The notes beneath the pieces are model-generated. The model was not told the DNA's origin. It searched no databases and was given only the letters and a program-made list of their open reading frames with translations. A DNA stretch of 64,000 nt from Palleronia sp. LCG004 (lineage in GTDB: Bacteria; Pseudomonadota; Alphaproteobacteria; Rhodobacterales; Rhodobacteraceae), in the NCBI RefSeq assembly GCF_032931615.1, contig NZ_CP136761.1, forward strand, positions 124,001 to 188,000, read 5' to 3'. The position numbers and the translations under genes are program-made. Below are positions 1 to 8,550 of this stretch, in pieces (position 1 is the first letter of the stretch; each line of letters starts with the position of its first letter).

Positions 1-236
1 ACCTCGACGAAGGTCACGCCGCTGACCGCGGCAATCGTGTCGAAGGCGTCCCAGGCCGAAATCTTCTGCATGACCGAGAGCGGCGAGAAGGAATCGACGA
101 AGTTTCGATCCGCGATCTCGAAGAGATAACTCTCCGGTTTCGTCTCGAAGGAATAGGTGACGACCGTCGGGACGCCGGGCGTCGAGGTCCAGTAATCGCC
201 GGACAGGAGGGCCGTATAATCAGCGACGAATGGCAT
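1..236 (-). CDS. Serralysin-like (M10-type) secreted protease, N-terminal part
   Basis: The gene starts at 236 and runs off the left edge, so only about 78 residues are visible. The start has an upstream GGAG box about 7 nt away. The protein opens MPFVADYTALLSGDYW and continues with a VVTYSFET strand and a SAWDAFDTIAAVSGVTFVEV segment. In Rhodobacteraceae this pattern typifies the N-terminus of matrixin/serralysin-fold metalloproteases that carry RTX calcium-binding repeats and leave by type I secretion. The HExxH zinc motif and any RTX repeats would lie outside the window, so catalytic competence cannot be judged. There is no N-terminal signal peptide, which fits type I export. Confidence 0.6.
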   Translation of the reverse strand, partial: MPFVADYTALLSGDYWTSTPGVPTVVTYSFETKPESYLFEIADRNFVDSFSPLSVMQKISAWDAFDTIAAVSGVTFVE

Positions 237-854
237 GAGAAAGCTCCGCAGGCGGTCCAATGAATATCTCAGAACGTCCACCGTCCTTATCATTCATCCT
301 GCTGGCTCACCAAGGATACTCTCAGCGGTTGTCCGTCGCCTTGTTCGGTCGCCCGTCTGAACGATGAGCCATGCGGTCGAAGGAACGGGGCAGGGTGCGT
401 CACGACGATCCAGATGACGGGCCGAGAGCGACCGGTTGCTGCAAACTGCAGTGTGGGGTTGTCGAGCGGAGTCGGCGGTCCTTGGCGCATTCCAGCTCGA
501 CGCACCGGGTGCGGGCCGGGGTCATGTCTTTGACCGCCAGGCAGAGCCCGATCGCGTCGCCGCGGGGACGGTCCCGTGCTGATGTCATACGGTGCGATCG
601 AGGCGATGGCCTCATCCCGCCGGACCGCTGCAAGAGGTGCCTGCCGAGCGCGCAACCGCAGACAGAACGAATGACGAGGTGTCGGAGGCCGGGACGGGGC
701 CTGTCGCTCGCTGATCTGCCGATCTTCGACTGCGGAAACCTGCCGAACCATCTGCCGCGACGAGGCCGTTCGGCTTGCGCCGCCTTTCCCTATCGTGTTC
801 ATGTTATGTCCCCGCGCGGACCCTTCCCGTCCGCCAGTCGACGGACCGCCAGGA
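237..854. other. Intergenic stretch, no supported gene
   Basis: About 600 bases between the protease start and the nuclease. Several open frames cross it, but they are rich in Arg/Pro/Ser, overlap each other on both strands and match no recognisable family. I treat them as GC-driven spurious frames. The divergent promoters of the flanking genes should lie here; no clear -35/-10 pair stood out. Confidence 0.5.
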
Positions 855-1355
855 ATGATCCGACTCCTCTTTTTCGTCGTGAAAGGTCTCTGGTGGATCG
901 TGAGCGGCGTGCTGCGGATCATCGTTCGCGCGTTTGCGGGACGCGGACGGTCGCGGCGGGGGCGTGCGGCACCGGGACGCGTCGTCGTGGGGCGGGCCCG
1001 CGTGATCGACGGTGACACGCTCGATATTTCGGGGGTGCGCATCCGCCTGGCGGGGATCGATGCGCCGGAGATCTCGCACCGTCAGGGGCGGCGGGCCAAG
1101 CGCGTGCTGGCCCGCCTTTGCCGGAGAAAGACGATCACCGCGCGCTTCCTGCCGGGAAAGACCTATGGTCGGCGCGTGGCGACCTGTTACCTGCCCGATG
1201 GCCGTGACCTGAGCGCGGTGATGGTCCGACGGGGCATGGCGCTTGATTGGGAGAGCTATTCGGGAGGCACCTACCGGTCGTTCGAGCCCTGGTTCGCCCG
1301 CGTTTTCCTGTGGCGCGTCGCGCTCAAGCAGGGACGGCGCACGCGCGGCAAGTGA
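855..1355 (+). CDS. Membrane-anchored thermonuclease (SNase) family protein
   Basis: The 166-residue protein has one N-terminal hydrophobic segment (about residues 3-26) and a basic linker, followed by a staphylococcal-nuclease fold from about residue 44. All catalytic positions of the family are visible: the second Asp of DGDTL (54), Arg 64 and Asp 69/Glu 72 in IRLAGIDAPE, and Arg 106 in KTYGRR. It should therefore be an active calcium-dependent nuclease facing the periplasm or anchored in the membrane. The frame stays open back to a GTG at 795. I chose the ATG at 855 because the hydrophobic anchor begins there, but the ribosome site is weak at both. It stands alone, with no obvious operon partner. 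Confidence 0.8.
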   Translation: MIRLLFFVVKGLWWIVSGVLRIIVRAFAGRGRSRRGRAAPGRVVVGRARVIDGDTLDISGVRIRLAGIDAPEISHRQGRRAKRVLARLCRRKTITARFLPGKTYGRRVATCYLPDGRDLSAVMVRRGMALDWESYSGGTYRSFEPWFARVFLWRVALKQGRRTRGK

Positions 1356-1407
1356 TCCGCGCGCCCGCCATCCGGTCCGGCCGCCGCATCCGGCGACCGG
1401 GATACGC

Positions 1408-2661
1408 TCAGTCGGACTGGATCTCGGCGAAGTCCGACTTCCGGATCAGGCCGTGGATGCCCTTGGTCTTGTCGACGACCTGGCTGACCTCGAAATCCGT
1501 CGCCGCGCTCAGATAGGCCAGAGCGGTCGCGCGATCCATGTCGTACTGCGCGGTGAGCAGCCCGATGGCCTGGCGCACCGCCTCCTTCATCGCTTCGTCG
1601 AGATCTTCGTCGAGGCCGACCGGAATCCAGTATTCCTCGGTCTCTCCGATCGGGTTCGTCAGCCCGCCGGTGACGGGGATGTCGTCGCTGTCGGCCTTGA
1701 GCAGCGTGATGCGGAAGGTGGGGCGCATGGAATGTTCCAGCGCGGTCAGCGCGACCTCGCCGTCGCCCTGCGCGGCATGCGGGTCGCCGGTGTAGAACAT
1801 CGCCCCCTCGACGTTGACGGGGTAATAGACCGTGGACCCGGCACCCAGCATGTTGATATCCATGTTGCCGCCATATTCCGCGGGCGGGACCGAAGGCACG
1901 GGGTCTGTCGTGTCGGCGGCGACGCCCATCAGGCCCATGAACGGGCGCAGCGGATATTCGACGAGCTCCTGACGGGTATTGTGCAGAAGCCCGTAGAGGG
2001 TTCCGTCACGCTCAGTGCTGGGCGAGAAGATGGAGACGTTGTGATAGGCCTCCGGGTTCTCGGCGCTCGCATCTTCGGCCGGGGGTTCGGTCTCGGGGAA
2101 CTCGCCGGGAAGGGCGCCCTTTCCGTGCCGGTTCGAGATCACCCCGTAGCCGGTGCGCGGCGTGATCGAGAGCGTCTCGACCTTCAGCACGTCGCCGGGC
2201 TCCGCACCCTCGATCGCGATCGGTCCGGTCACGATATGCGGGCCGTCGGCGAAATCGTGCGCCATGTCCGATCCGGCGATCGCGATCGCGTCCTCGATCA
2301 CGTGCTCTTCGGGGACGCCGAACCTGGCGAAATATTCCACCGGATCGCGCCCCTGATCCTCCAGCAGGCCCTCGTGGGATACGGTGTCGAAGGTGACGAG
2401 CGCCCCCGACGGCACCGTCAGGACCGGCTCGCTCTCGGCATTGGGCAGGAAGCCCCACATCACGGTGTCGACCGTCGAGGGAACGTAGTATCCCTGTCCC
2501 TCCGGCGTCTCGGCCTCGCCCGGTGCGTCCATCATCGGCTGGAGCGTATCGAACTCACCCTCGAACTGGACCGGGTCCACCGGCCCCTGCTGTACTTGCT
2601 GAGCGTGGGCGGTGCCCAGTCCCAGCGCCATGACGGCGGTCAGTCTCGCTGCGGTCTTCAT
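1408..2661 (-). CDS. Exported acetamidase/formamidase family protein
   Basis: The protein has 417 residues. The start at 2661 gives a clean signal peptide (MKTAARLTAVMALGLGTAHA, cleavage near residue 20). The open frame extends about 32 codons upstream, but that part is unlike a protein. The body has the FmdA/AmdA acetamidase-formamidase fold pattern: an early GALVTFDTVSHEG strand, SDMAHDFADGP, a glycine-rich YGGNMDINMLGAGSTVYYPV block, and GDPHAAQGDGEVALTALE. These blocks align with the cytoplasmic formamidase at 37753-38739. Most family members are cytoplasmic, so a signal peptide is notable. Actual amide hydrolysis is inferred from family membership only. It is monocistronic. Confidence 0.85.
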   Translation of the reverse strand: MKTAARLTAVMALGLGTAHAQQVQQGPVDPVQFEGEFDTLQPMMDAPGEAETPEGQGYYVPSTVDTVMWGFLPNAESEPVLTVPSGALVTFDTVSHEGLLEDQGRDPVEYFARFGVPEEHVIEDAIAIAGSDMAHDFADGPHIVTGPIAIEGAEPGDVLKVETLSITPRTGYGVISNRHGKGALPGEFPETEPPAEDASAENPEAYHNVSIFSPSTERDGTLYGLLHNTRQELVEYPLRPFMGLMGVAADTTDPVPSVPPAEYGGNMDINMLGAGSTVYYPVNVEGAMFYTGDPHAAQGDGEVALTALEHSMRPTFRITLLKADSDDIPVTGGLTNPIGETEEYWIPVGLDEDLDEAMKEAVRQAIGLLTAQYDMDRATALAYLSAATDFEVSQVVDKTKGIHGLIRKSDFAEIQSD

Positions 2662-3399
2662 GCGTGTATCCTCTCCGGGTGTCTGACCGGAAGAGCTAGG
2701 CGCATGGCGCGCAAGAGGACATGCCGACCGTCTGCGGTGCGGGCCATTCGTCGGCACGTCAGGAAGATCCGCCTAATCATTCATCATCATGCCGTCGAAA
2801 GCGGCGGAGCCTGCCTTGGGTCGCCGCATGGCCATCCATCCGCGTCCTGTTCCGGTGGCGGATGTGCCAGCTTTGCCGAGCCGATCTGAAAGGGTATGGC
2901 GACAGGCTCACCATCGGCCAAAGTCAGCCTGGAGGAAACGGGAAGGTCCGTCACGGTTTTTCCGGCATTTGCATGAACGGGGGGGATGCGATGAAAGCCG
3001 GTTCGGTATCTCGCAATCATTCGGATAGGCGTGCGGATGAAGCCAAACCCAAATTTAGTCTAAATCGAGTACACTTATTGCGGGAATGAAAGCTCACAAC
3101 ATTCGGATTAGGCGGGTATTTCCAGGCCGAAACGAAAGCAAAGATTGACCGCCTGTGGCTACGAACGTCGAATTCGCAAATCGAGAGCTTGGGCAGGTCG
3201 ATGCCAGATTGGCATCGATGCCTGTAAGTCATCCGATTAACCAAGACCTAAACTTCGTAATCACGGTGTTACTGCCAAGTAAGTTGCAGTAAGGGGCAAA
3301 AATATTTATCTTTAATTTCAAATATTAACACTATTTAACGAACGGTGCGGCCTGACCGCGCTCCAATAAATTTCACTAGTTTGACAGTGGGGAAACCGA
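2662..3399. other. Intergenic stretch, AT-rich towards its right end
   Basis: About 740 bases between divergent genes. Small frames on both strands show no family features. From about 3040 the base composition turns AT-rich, and bases 3290-3345 contain runs of A/T likely to hold the promoter of the DUF4394 gene at 3400. No RNA gene, repeat or hairpin terminator was recognised. Confidence 0.5.
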
Positions 3400-4359
3400 A
3401 TGCGACTTACCTTGATCACCACGGCTATTCTGGGGGCGACCACCCTCACGGCGACCGCGGCAACCCTGTCCGGAAGCACCGGCTACGGTCTGCGCAACAA
3501 CGGCATGGAACTCACGATCTTCGAAGATCTGGGAATGGCGTCGCAGGGGACGAACGTCACCCTTTCCGACAGGCTCAACGCGATCGCCTATCGCCCCGTC
3601 ACGAGAGAGCTTTACGGCTATCAGGTCGGGACTGGCGGCGCAGCCGACCAGGTCTTCATCATCGATCCGATGACCGGCATGCTGACCAATACCGGCGCGA
3701 CCTCGCCCGAAGGTGCCAAGCTTTCGCAGGGCAGCCGTGTCGGCTTCGACTTCAACAACGCGATCGACGCGGCCCGGGCCGTTTCGACCAGCGACGAGAA
3801 CGTGGTCTTCTTCCCGTCGAGCTTCGGGGACGACCGGGCGAACTCCATCCTGCAGTTCACGGATCTTGCATACGCGGAAGGCGACGAGAACTTCGGCAGC
3901 AACCCGCGTATCTTCGCCAATGCCTACACCAACGCGATCGACGGCACGACCGCGAGCGAAACGCTCCAGTTCGCGCTGGATGCCAACTCGAACTCGCTCG
4001 TCACTCTGGCCAACAACGCAGGAACGCTGAACACGATCGCGCCGATCACGCTCAGCGGGCAGATGTTCGATTTCAACCAGAACGGCGGCTTCGAGATCCT
4101 CTCGGATTCCGAGGGCGACAACCTTGCCATCGCGCTGCTGACGGAAAGGGACACGGACAATACCGGTCTCTACACGATCGACCTCGCCACCGGTGCGGCG
4201 TCTTTCTTCGGTGAGGATCTTCGCGGTCAGTACCGGGGCTTTGCCGCGATGACCAACTCCACCGTGGCGGCTGTCCCGCTTCCTGCCGGTATTCCGCTCA
4301 TCCTGACCGGTCTCGGCGCATTCGGTGCGATCCGCGCCGCACGCCGCAAGAAGGCCTGA
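3400..4359 (+). CDS. DUF4394 surface protein with VPLPA-type C-terminal sorting signal
   Basis: The 319-residue protein starts with a signal peptide (MRLTLITTAILGATTLTATA). Its body resembles DUF4394: repeated beta-strand phrases such as RLNAIAYRPVTRELYGY, QVFIIDPMTGMLTNTG and GLYTIDLATGAASFFGEDL, giving a propeller-like extracellular domain. The C-terminus has VPLPAGIPLILTGLGAFG followed by a basic tail, the tripartite motif-hydrophobic-basic arrangement of PEP/VPLPA-CTERM proteins processed by exosortase-type enzymes in Rhodobacterales. It is probably displayed at or released from the cell surface. No exosortase gene is in the window. The gene is single and preceded by an AT-rich region. 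Confidence 0.85.
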   Translation: MRLTLITTAILGATTLTATAATLSGSTGYGLRNNGMELTIFEDLGMASQGTNVTLSDRLNAIAYRPVTRELYGYQVGTGGAADQVFIIDPMTGMLTNTGATSPEGAKLSQGSRVGFDFNNAIDAARAVSTSDENVVFFPSSFGDDRANSILQFTDLAYAEGDENFGSNPRIFANAYTNAIDGTTASETLQFALDANSNSLVTLANNAGTLNTIAPITLSGQMFDFNQNGGFEILSDSEGDNLAIALLTERDTDNTGLYTIDLATGAASFFGEDLRGQYRGFAAMTNSTVAAVPLPAGIPLILTGLGAFGAIRAARRKKA

Positions 4360-4688
4360 AGCCTCGACGCGGTAACCATGCGTCGCCTCTGAGCTGGTGT
4401 CGTCTCGCTTGCAGCTGCCTTGCTGTTTAATTCACAGCATCGGCTGAAAAGCGATCATTCCCAGATCGGAAATGAAATTCCCGAATTCCGATTTTGTCGG
4501 AGTTCGGGGTTAGATCATTTATGCCGCTGCAGTCTTATCTTTTCCGACATTGTGCAAAGAGACATTAAACGCCTTCACGCGCTTTGAATTGATCTCGCTG
4601 CGCGATCGGCCGTTTTGGACGGCACCCGGATCTGCATCCCGCGTACCGAATGACAGCCCATCGTCGGGCGAAATAGACCAGAGGTTTC

Positions 4689-4715
4689 GCCGGGGCCGGA
4701 TCTTGCGGCCCCGGC
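4689..4715. terminator. GC-rich hairpin between convergent genes
   Basis: A perfect 10-bp stem, GCCGGGGCCG (4689-4698) with CGGCCCCGGC (4706-4715), closes a 7-nt loop. It sits between the convergent ends of the DUF4394 gene and the molybdenum hydroxylase operon. No U-tract follows on either strand, so intrinsic termination is plausible but unproven. The rest of 4360-4753 holds no supported gene. Confidence 0.55.
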
Positions 4716-4753
4716 ATTCGCGCTCGATCACCTGAGCGGTGCCGGCCGCGGAT

Positions 4754-6991
4754 TTAAATGCCGACGAGATCCTCGATCCGGATCGGGAAGCGGCGGACGC
4801 GTTTGCCGGTCGCATGCCAGATGGCGTTGGCGATTGCACCCACCGTTCCGGTAATGCCGATTTCCCCCACACCCTTTATCCCCAGCTGGTTCACGTGCGG
4901 ATCGTCCTCGTGCACGGTGATCACCTGCAATCCCTGCACGTCGGCGTTGACCGGGACCTTGTACTCGGCAAGATCGGCGTTGACGATCCGGCCGGTCCTC
5001 GGGTCATGCCGCGCCTCCTCAAGAAGGGCGAAGGACAGGCCCCAGATCATGCCGCCCATCAGCTGGCTTTCGGCGAGGCGGGGATTGATGATGCGCCCGG
5101 CGGCGAAGGCACCCACCAGACGCCGCACGCGGATCTGGCCCAGATCCGGATCGACGGCCACCTCGGCGAAGACCGCGCCGTGAGAGTTCATCGCATAGTC
5201 GCGGGTATCCGCTTCGGGCCGCGAGGCGCTGCCGGTTCCCTGCAGCTCGGAAAGGCCGGCGCGAGAGAGGATGTCCGCGAAGGCATCGCCACGCGTGTCG
5301 TCGCCTGCCACGTACAATCGGCCGTCGCGGGCTTCGAACTCGGAGTTTCCGGCCCCGAAGAGGGGTGATTCAGACTGCTCCGCGGCCAGTTCACCCAGCT
5401 TGTGCAATGCATCGCGCCCCGCGGCATGCAGTGCGCCCCCGGCTGTCGCGGTATGGCCCGAGCCCCCCGCGACGCCGCCGTCGGGCAGGGTGGAGATGCC
5501 GGACCGGAACTCGACCCGGTCGAGCGGGAGACCGAGGCCATCGGCGGCGATCTGCGCGAGGGCGGTCCATGCACCCTGTCCCATATCCGCGGCACCCGTC
5601 TCGACCACCGCGCTGCCATCGGCGCGCAGCGTCGACCGGGCCTCGGCGGCGAACATCGGAGAGGGGAAGAAGGCGGTGCCCATGCCCCAGCCGATCAGTT
5701 GGCCCCCGGAGCTGCGCATCGTGCCGGGTGCGCGGGGCCGATCTGCCCAGCCGAACGCCGTGGCCCCCCGTTCGTAACATTCGCGCAGCGCCTTGGAGGA
5801 GTATGGACGCCCGGTTCCCGGTTCGACCTCTGCGTAGTTGCGCAGCCGAAAGTCGAGCGGGTCCATGTTTGCCGCTTCGGCCAGTTCGTCGATCGCACAT
5901 TCGAGCGCCGCGGACCCCGAGGCCTCTCCGGGGGCGCGCATCGGGCCCGGCGTGCCCACGTCGAGGCGCACACCACGATGGGCGGACCGGATCGCAGACG
6001 CGGTATAGAGCCCTTGGCTGGCATTCGAGGCCGATTCCAGGAATGTCTCGAACGTGGAGGTCGTGGCGAGCGTCTCGTGATCCAACGCAAGGATGTTGCC
6101 GTCCGCGTCGCATCCGAGGCGGAGTCGCTGGCGCGTTGCCCCCCTGTGACCGACGGGTCCGAACATCTGCTGTCGCGTCAGGGAGAGCTTGACCGGCCGG
6201 TTCGCCGCACGTGCCGCCAGCGTCGCGAGGACGAGAGGCCCGGTCGCGATGGCCTTGGAGCCGAATCCACCGCCGAGATACGGGCTGCGGAGCGTCACGT
6301 TCTCGGCCGGAATGCCGAAGAGATGGGCGTAGGCCGCGCATGTCATCCGCAACGCCTGGCTCGGCATGTCGAGGCTCAGCCGGTCGCCATCCCACTCTGC
6401 CACGACCGCATGAGGTTCCATGGCGTTGTGATACTGCGGCGGCGTCTCGTAGGTCGCGTCGATCGAGATGGTCGCATCGGCATGAGCGGCATCGATATCG
6501 CCCAGAACGGTGTCGCCCGGAGCCCCGAAGCCGGGCTCCTCCACCGCGAATGTCGCGTTGTCGTCCAGTCCGGTCCGCGGCGGCTGGGCCTCGTAACGAG
6601 GGGAGAGGAGCCTCGCGCCTTCGGTCGCGGCTTCCAGCGTCTCGCCGAGGACGATGGCGATGGGCTGGCCGGCATACCGGACGGTGTCGTCCTGCAGAAC
6701 CTCGATCCGGAAGGAGAACCGGGTCGGCTTGTCGTCGGGATCGCCCGCCAGATCGGGGCGGTTCGCGGGCGTGAAGACATGCGTGACGCCGGGATGCGCC
6801 TCGGCGGCGGAAACGTCGAGGTCCGCGACCCGGCCCCGGGCGATGGCTGCGGGGACGTAGACAGCATGCAGAAGGCCGTCGGGATGGTTGTCTGCGGCAA
6901 AGGTCGCGGTGCCGGTGACCTTGGCGATCCCGTCGCGGCGGGTCACGGGCTGTCCGGAATTGGAGCCGAAGCGGGTGAAGGTGTCAGGCAT
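4754..6991 (-). CDS. paoC: Molybdenum hydroxylase large (Moco-binding) subunit, PaoC/YagR type
   Basis: This 745-residue subunit belongs to the xanthine dehydrogenase/aldehyde oxidase superfamily and carries the molybdopterin-cytosine-dinucleotide site for oxidising an aldehyde or N-heterocycle. An early VTGTATFAADN segment marks the a/b hammerhead domain. The Moco-binding domains show GGGFGSKA (about residue 250), a PGEASGSAALECAIDELA segment (about 365), and a C-terminal KGVGEIGITGTVGAIANAI containing the catalytic-type Glu. The start at 6991 overlaps the end of the FAD subunit gene by 8 bases; longer frames upstream lie inside that gene. It is the third gene of the operon. The substrate cannot be read from the sequence, so the Pao name rests on subunit architecture. 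Confidence 0.85.
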   Translation of the reverse strand: MPDTFTRFGSNSGQPVTRRDGIAKVTGTATFAADNHPDGLLHAVYVPAAIARGRVADLDVSAAEAHPGVTHVFTPANRPDLAGDPDDKPTRFSFRIEVLQDDTVRYAGQPIAIVLGETLEAATEGARLLSPRYEAQPPRTGLDDNATFAVEEPGFGAPGDTVLGDIDAAHADATISIDATYETPPQYHNAMEPHAVVAEWDGDRLSLDMPSQALRMTCAAYAHLFGIPAENVTLRSPYLGGGFGSKAIATGPLVLATLAARAANRPVKLSLTRQQMFGPVGHRGATRQRLRLGCDADGNILALDHETLATTSTFETFLESASNASQGLYTASAIRSAHRGVRLDVGTPGPMRAPGEASGSAALECAIDELAEAANMDPLDFRLRNYAEVEPGTGRPYSSKALRECYERGATAFGWADRPRAPGTMRSSGGQLIGWGMGTAFFPSPMFAAEARSTLRADGSAVVETGAADMGQGAWTALAQIAADGLGLPLDRVEFRSGISTLPDGGVAGGSGHTATAGGALHAAGRDALHKLGELAAEQSESPLFGAGNSEFEARDGRLYVAGDDTRGDAFADILSRAGLSELQGTGSASRPEADTRDYAMNSHGAVFAEVAVDPDLGQIRVRRLVGAFAAGRIINPRLAESQLMGGMIWGLSFALLEEARHDPRTGRIVNADLAEYKVPVNADVQGLQVITVHEDDPHVNQLGIKGVGEIGITGTVGAIANAIWHATGKRVRRFPIRIEDLVGI

Positions 6992-8036
6992 GGGCGGGAG
7001 CCTCCGCTTGTCCGAAGGGTGAAGCAGGCAGGGCGGGCATCCGTTCGGGAGTCCCGGTCGCCGCAAGGCGAAGGGCGCGGGCCGCGGTCCGGCGCGCGAG
7101 GTCGATCTTCCAGCCGTTGCCGTTCGAGGGCACGGCGTCCTGCAGGGCGATCCCCGCCGCCCGGGCAAAGAGATCGTCGTCCGGCACCTCGCCCGACAGG
7201 AGATCCTCGGCGGCGGAGACCCGCCACGGCTTTGCGGCAACGGAGCCGAGGGCAAGGCGCGCCTCGGCGATGCGCCCGCCATCCATCCGGAATGCGGCAG
7301 CGGCCGAGACGAGCGCGAAGGCATAGGATGTGCGCTCGCGCACCTTGAGATACCGAGAGTTGCCGGCGAAGGCCCGCCCGGAGGCGGGAAGGCGCAGGGC
7401 GAGGATCAGTTCGCCCGGCTCGAGCGCAGTCTCCCGCACGGATTCGTCATCCGGAAGACGGTGGAAGTCGCGCAGGGGGATCTCGCGCGCGCCGTCCGGC
7501 CCCTGCACCTCGACGATCGCGTCGAGCACCGAGAGGGGGACGCAGAAATCCGACGGGTTCGTGGCGATGCAGCCCTCGCCATGGCCCAGGATCGCCGCGT
7601 TCTCCCAGGCACCGCCCTTTGCGTCGCAGCCTGCACCCGGATCGCGCCGGTTGCAGGCGTAGAGCGGGTCCATGAAGTACGGGCAACGGGTGCGCTGCAT
7701 CAGGTTGCCGGCGAGCGTCGCGGCATTCCGGAGCTGTCCCGACGCGCCTGCCAGAAGTGCCTCGGACACCATCGGAAAATTCGCCAGCATTTCCCCATCG
7801 TGTGCGAGGTCGGAATTGCGGACCAATGCACCGAGCCGGAAACTGCCGTCCTCGCAGTGCTCGATCCGGTCGAGGCCGGACAGACGGGTGACGTCGATGA
7901 CGCGTGTGGGTGCGAGGGCTCCGGTCTTCATCAGGTCGACGAGGTTGGTGCCTCCGCCGAGCCACGCCGCGCCCGGCTCCCAGGCCGCCAGTGCCTCGTC
8001 GACGGTGGTCGGTTGCACGAAGTCGAACGGTTTCAT
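6984..8036 (-). CDS. paoB: Molybdenum hydroxylase FAD-binding subunit, PaoB/YagS type
   Basis: This 350-residue CO-dehydrogenase-flavoprotein-like subunit passes electrons from the Fe-S subunit to the acceptor. It begins MKPFDFVQPTTVDEALAAW, and the FAD pyrophosphate loop GGGTNLVDLMKTG lies near residue 35. A Cys-rich insert (RTRCPYFMDPLYACNRRDPG, then GCDAKGG and GEGCIA) matches the extra [4Fe-4S] cluster known in E. coli PaoB/YagS and absent from ordinary XdhB. The C-terminal CO_deh_flav_C domain follows. Its start overlaps the stop of the 2Fe-2S gene in an ATGA arrangement, so translation is probably coupled. Confidence 0.87.
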   Translation of the reverse strand: MKPFDFVQPTTVDEALAAWEPGAAWLGGGTNLVDLMKTGALAPTRVIDVTRLSGLDRIEHCEDGSFRLGALVRNSDLAHDGEMLANFPMVSEALLAGASGQLRNAATLAGNLMQRTRCPYFMDPLYACNRRDPGAGCDAKGGAWENAAILGHGEGCIATNPSDFCVPLSVLDAIVEVQGPDGAREIPLRDFHRLPDDESVRETALEPGELILALRLPASGRAFAGNSRYLKVRERTSYAFALVSAAAAFRMDGGRIAEARLALGSVAAKPWRVSAAEDLLSGEVPDDDLFARAAGIALQDAVPSNGNGWKIDLARRTAARALRLAATGTPERMPALPASPFGQAEAPAHA

Positions 8037-8530
8037 GCCGCGTCTCCCTTCCTGTCGTTGTCCATCCGGCGCAGGGCCTGCTGAACCGCGAGGGTGATGC
8101 CGTGATAGGCCGCGCAACGGCAGATATTGCCGCTCATCCCCTCGCGGATCCGTTCGGGATCGTCGCCTGTCGTGCCCTCGGCGATCAGGCCGACGGCGCT
8201 CATGATCTGGCCCGGCGTGCAGTAGCCGCACTGGAACCCGTCATTGTCGATGAAGGCCTGCTGGACGGGGTGCAGATCGTCTTCGCGTGCCAGCCCCTCG
8301 ATGGTCGTGACATCGGCACCGTCCAGCGTGGCGGCGAGCGTCAGGCAGGAATTGACCCGTCTTCCGTCGACGAGGACCGTACAGGCGCCGCATTGCCCCC
8401 GGTCGCACCCCTTCTTGGTTCCTGCCAGGTCCAGACGCTCTCGCAGGAGGTCGAGAAGCGTGACGCGCGGATCGTCGAGTGCGACCTCGCGCTCCGTGCC
8501 GTTTAGTGTCAGGCTGATCGAAAGCGACAT
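8033..8530 (-). CDS. paoA: Molybdenum hydroxylase 2Fe-2S subunit, PaoA/YagT type, no Tat signal
   Basis: The 165-residue iron-sulfur subunit is first in the operon. The plant-ferredoxin-type cluster ligands are in KKGCDRGQCGACTVLVDG plus a later Cys in NSC (about residues 40-62). The second, helical-domain cluster is in FQCGYCTPGQ and GNICRCAAY. E. coli PaoA is exported with a Tat signal. Here the protein begins directly MSLSISLTLNG with no twin-arginine leader, so the complex should be cytoplasmic. The promoter should lie in the gap towards the divergent TetR gene, where two inverted repeats are visible. Confidence 0.9.
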   Translation of the reverse strand: MSLSISLTLNGTEREVALDDPRVTLLDLLRERLDLAGTKKGCDRGQCGACTVLVDGRRVNSCLTLAATLDGADVTTIEGLAREDDLHPVQQAFIDNDGFQCGYCTPGQIMSAVGLIAEGTTGDDPERIREGMSGNICRCAAYHGITLAVQQALRRMDNDRKGDAA

Positions 8531-8550
8531 GCCTCTCCCTTTCTGGTTAC

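Noticed and set aside
371..1015. A 214-codon plus-strand frame before the nuclease gene
   Set aside because: Its translation is Arg/Ser/Pro-rich, overlaps an equally long antisense frame and the SNase gene, and shows no family features; it is a by-product of high GC.
1243..2889. A 548-codon plus-strand frame across the acetamidase gene
   Set aside because: It is exactly antisense to a well-supported gene with signal peptide and family motifs, and reads like a reverse-complement shadow (rich in His, Arg, Asp).
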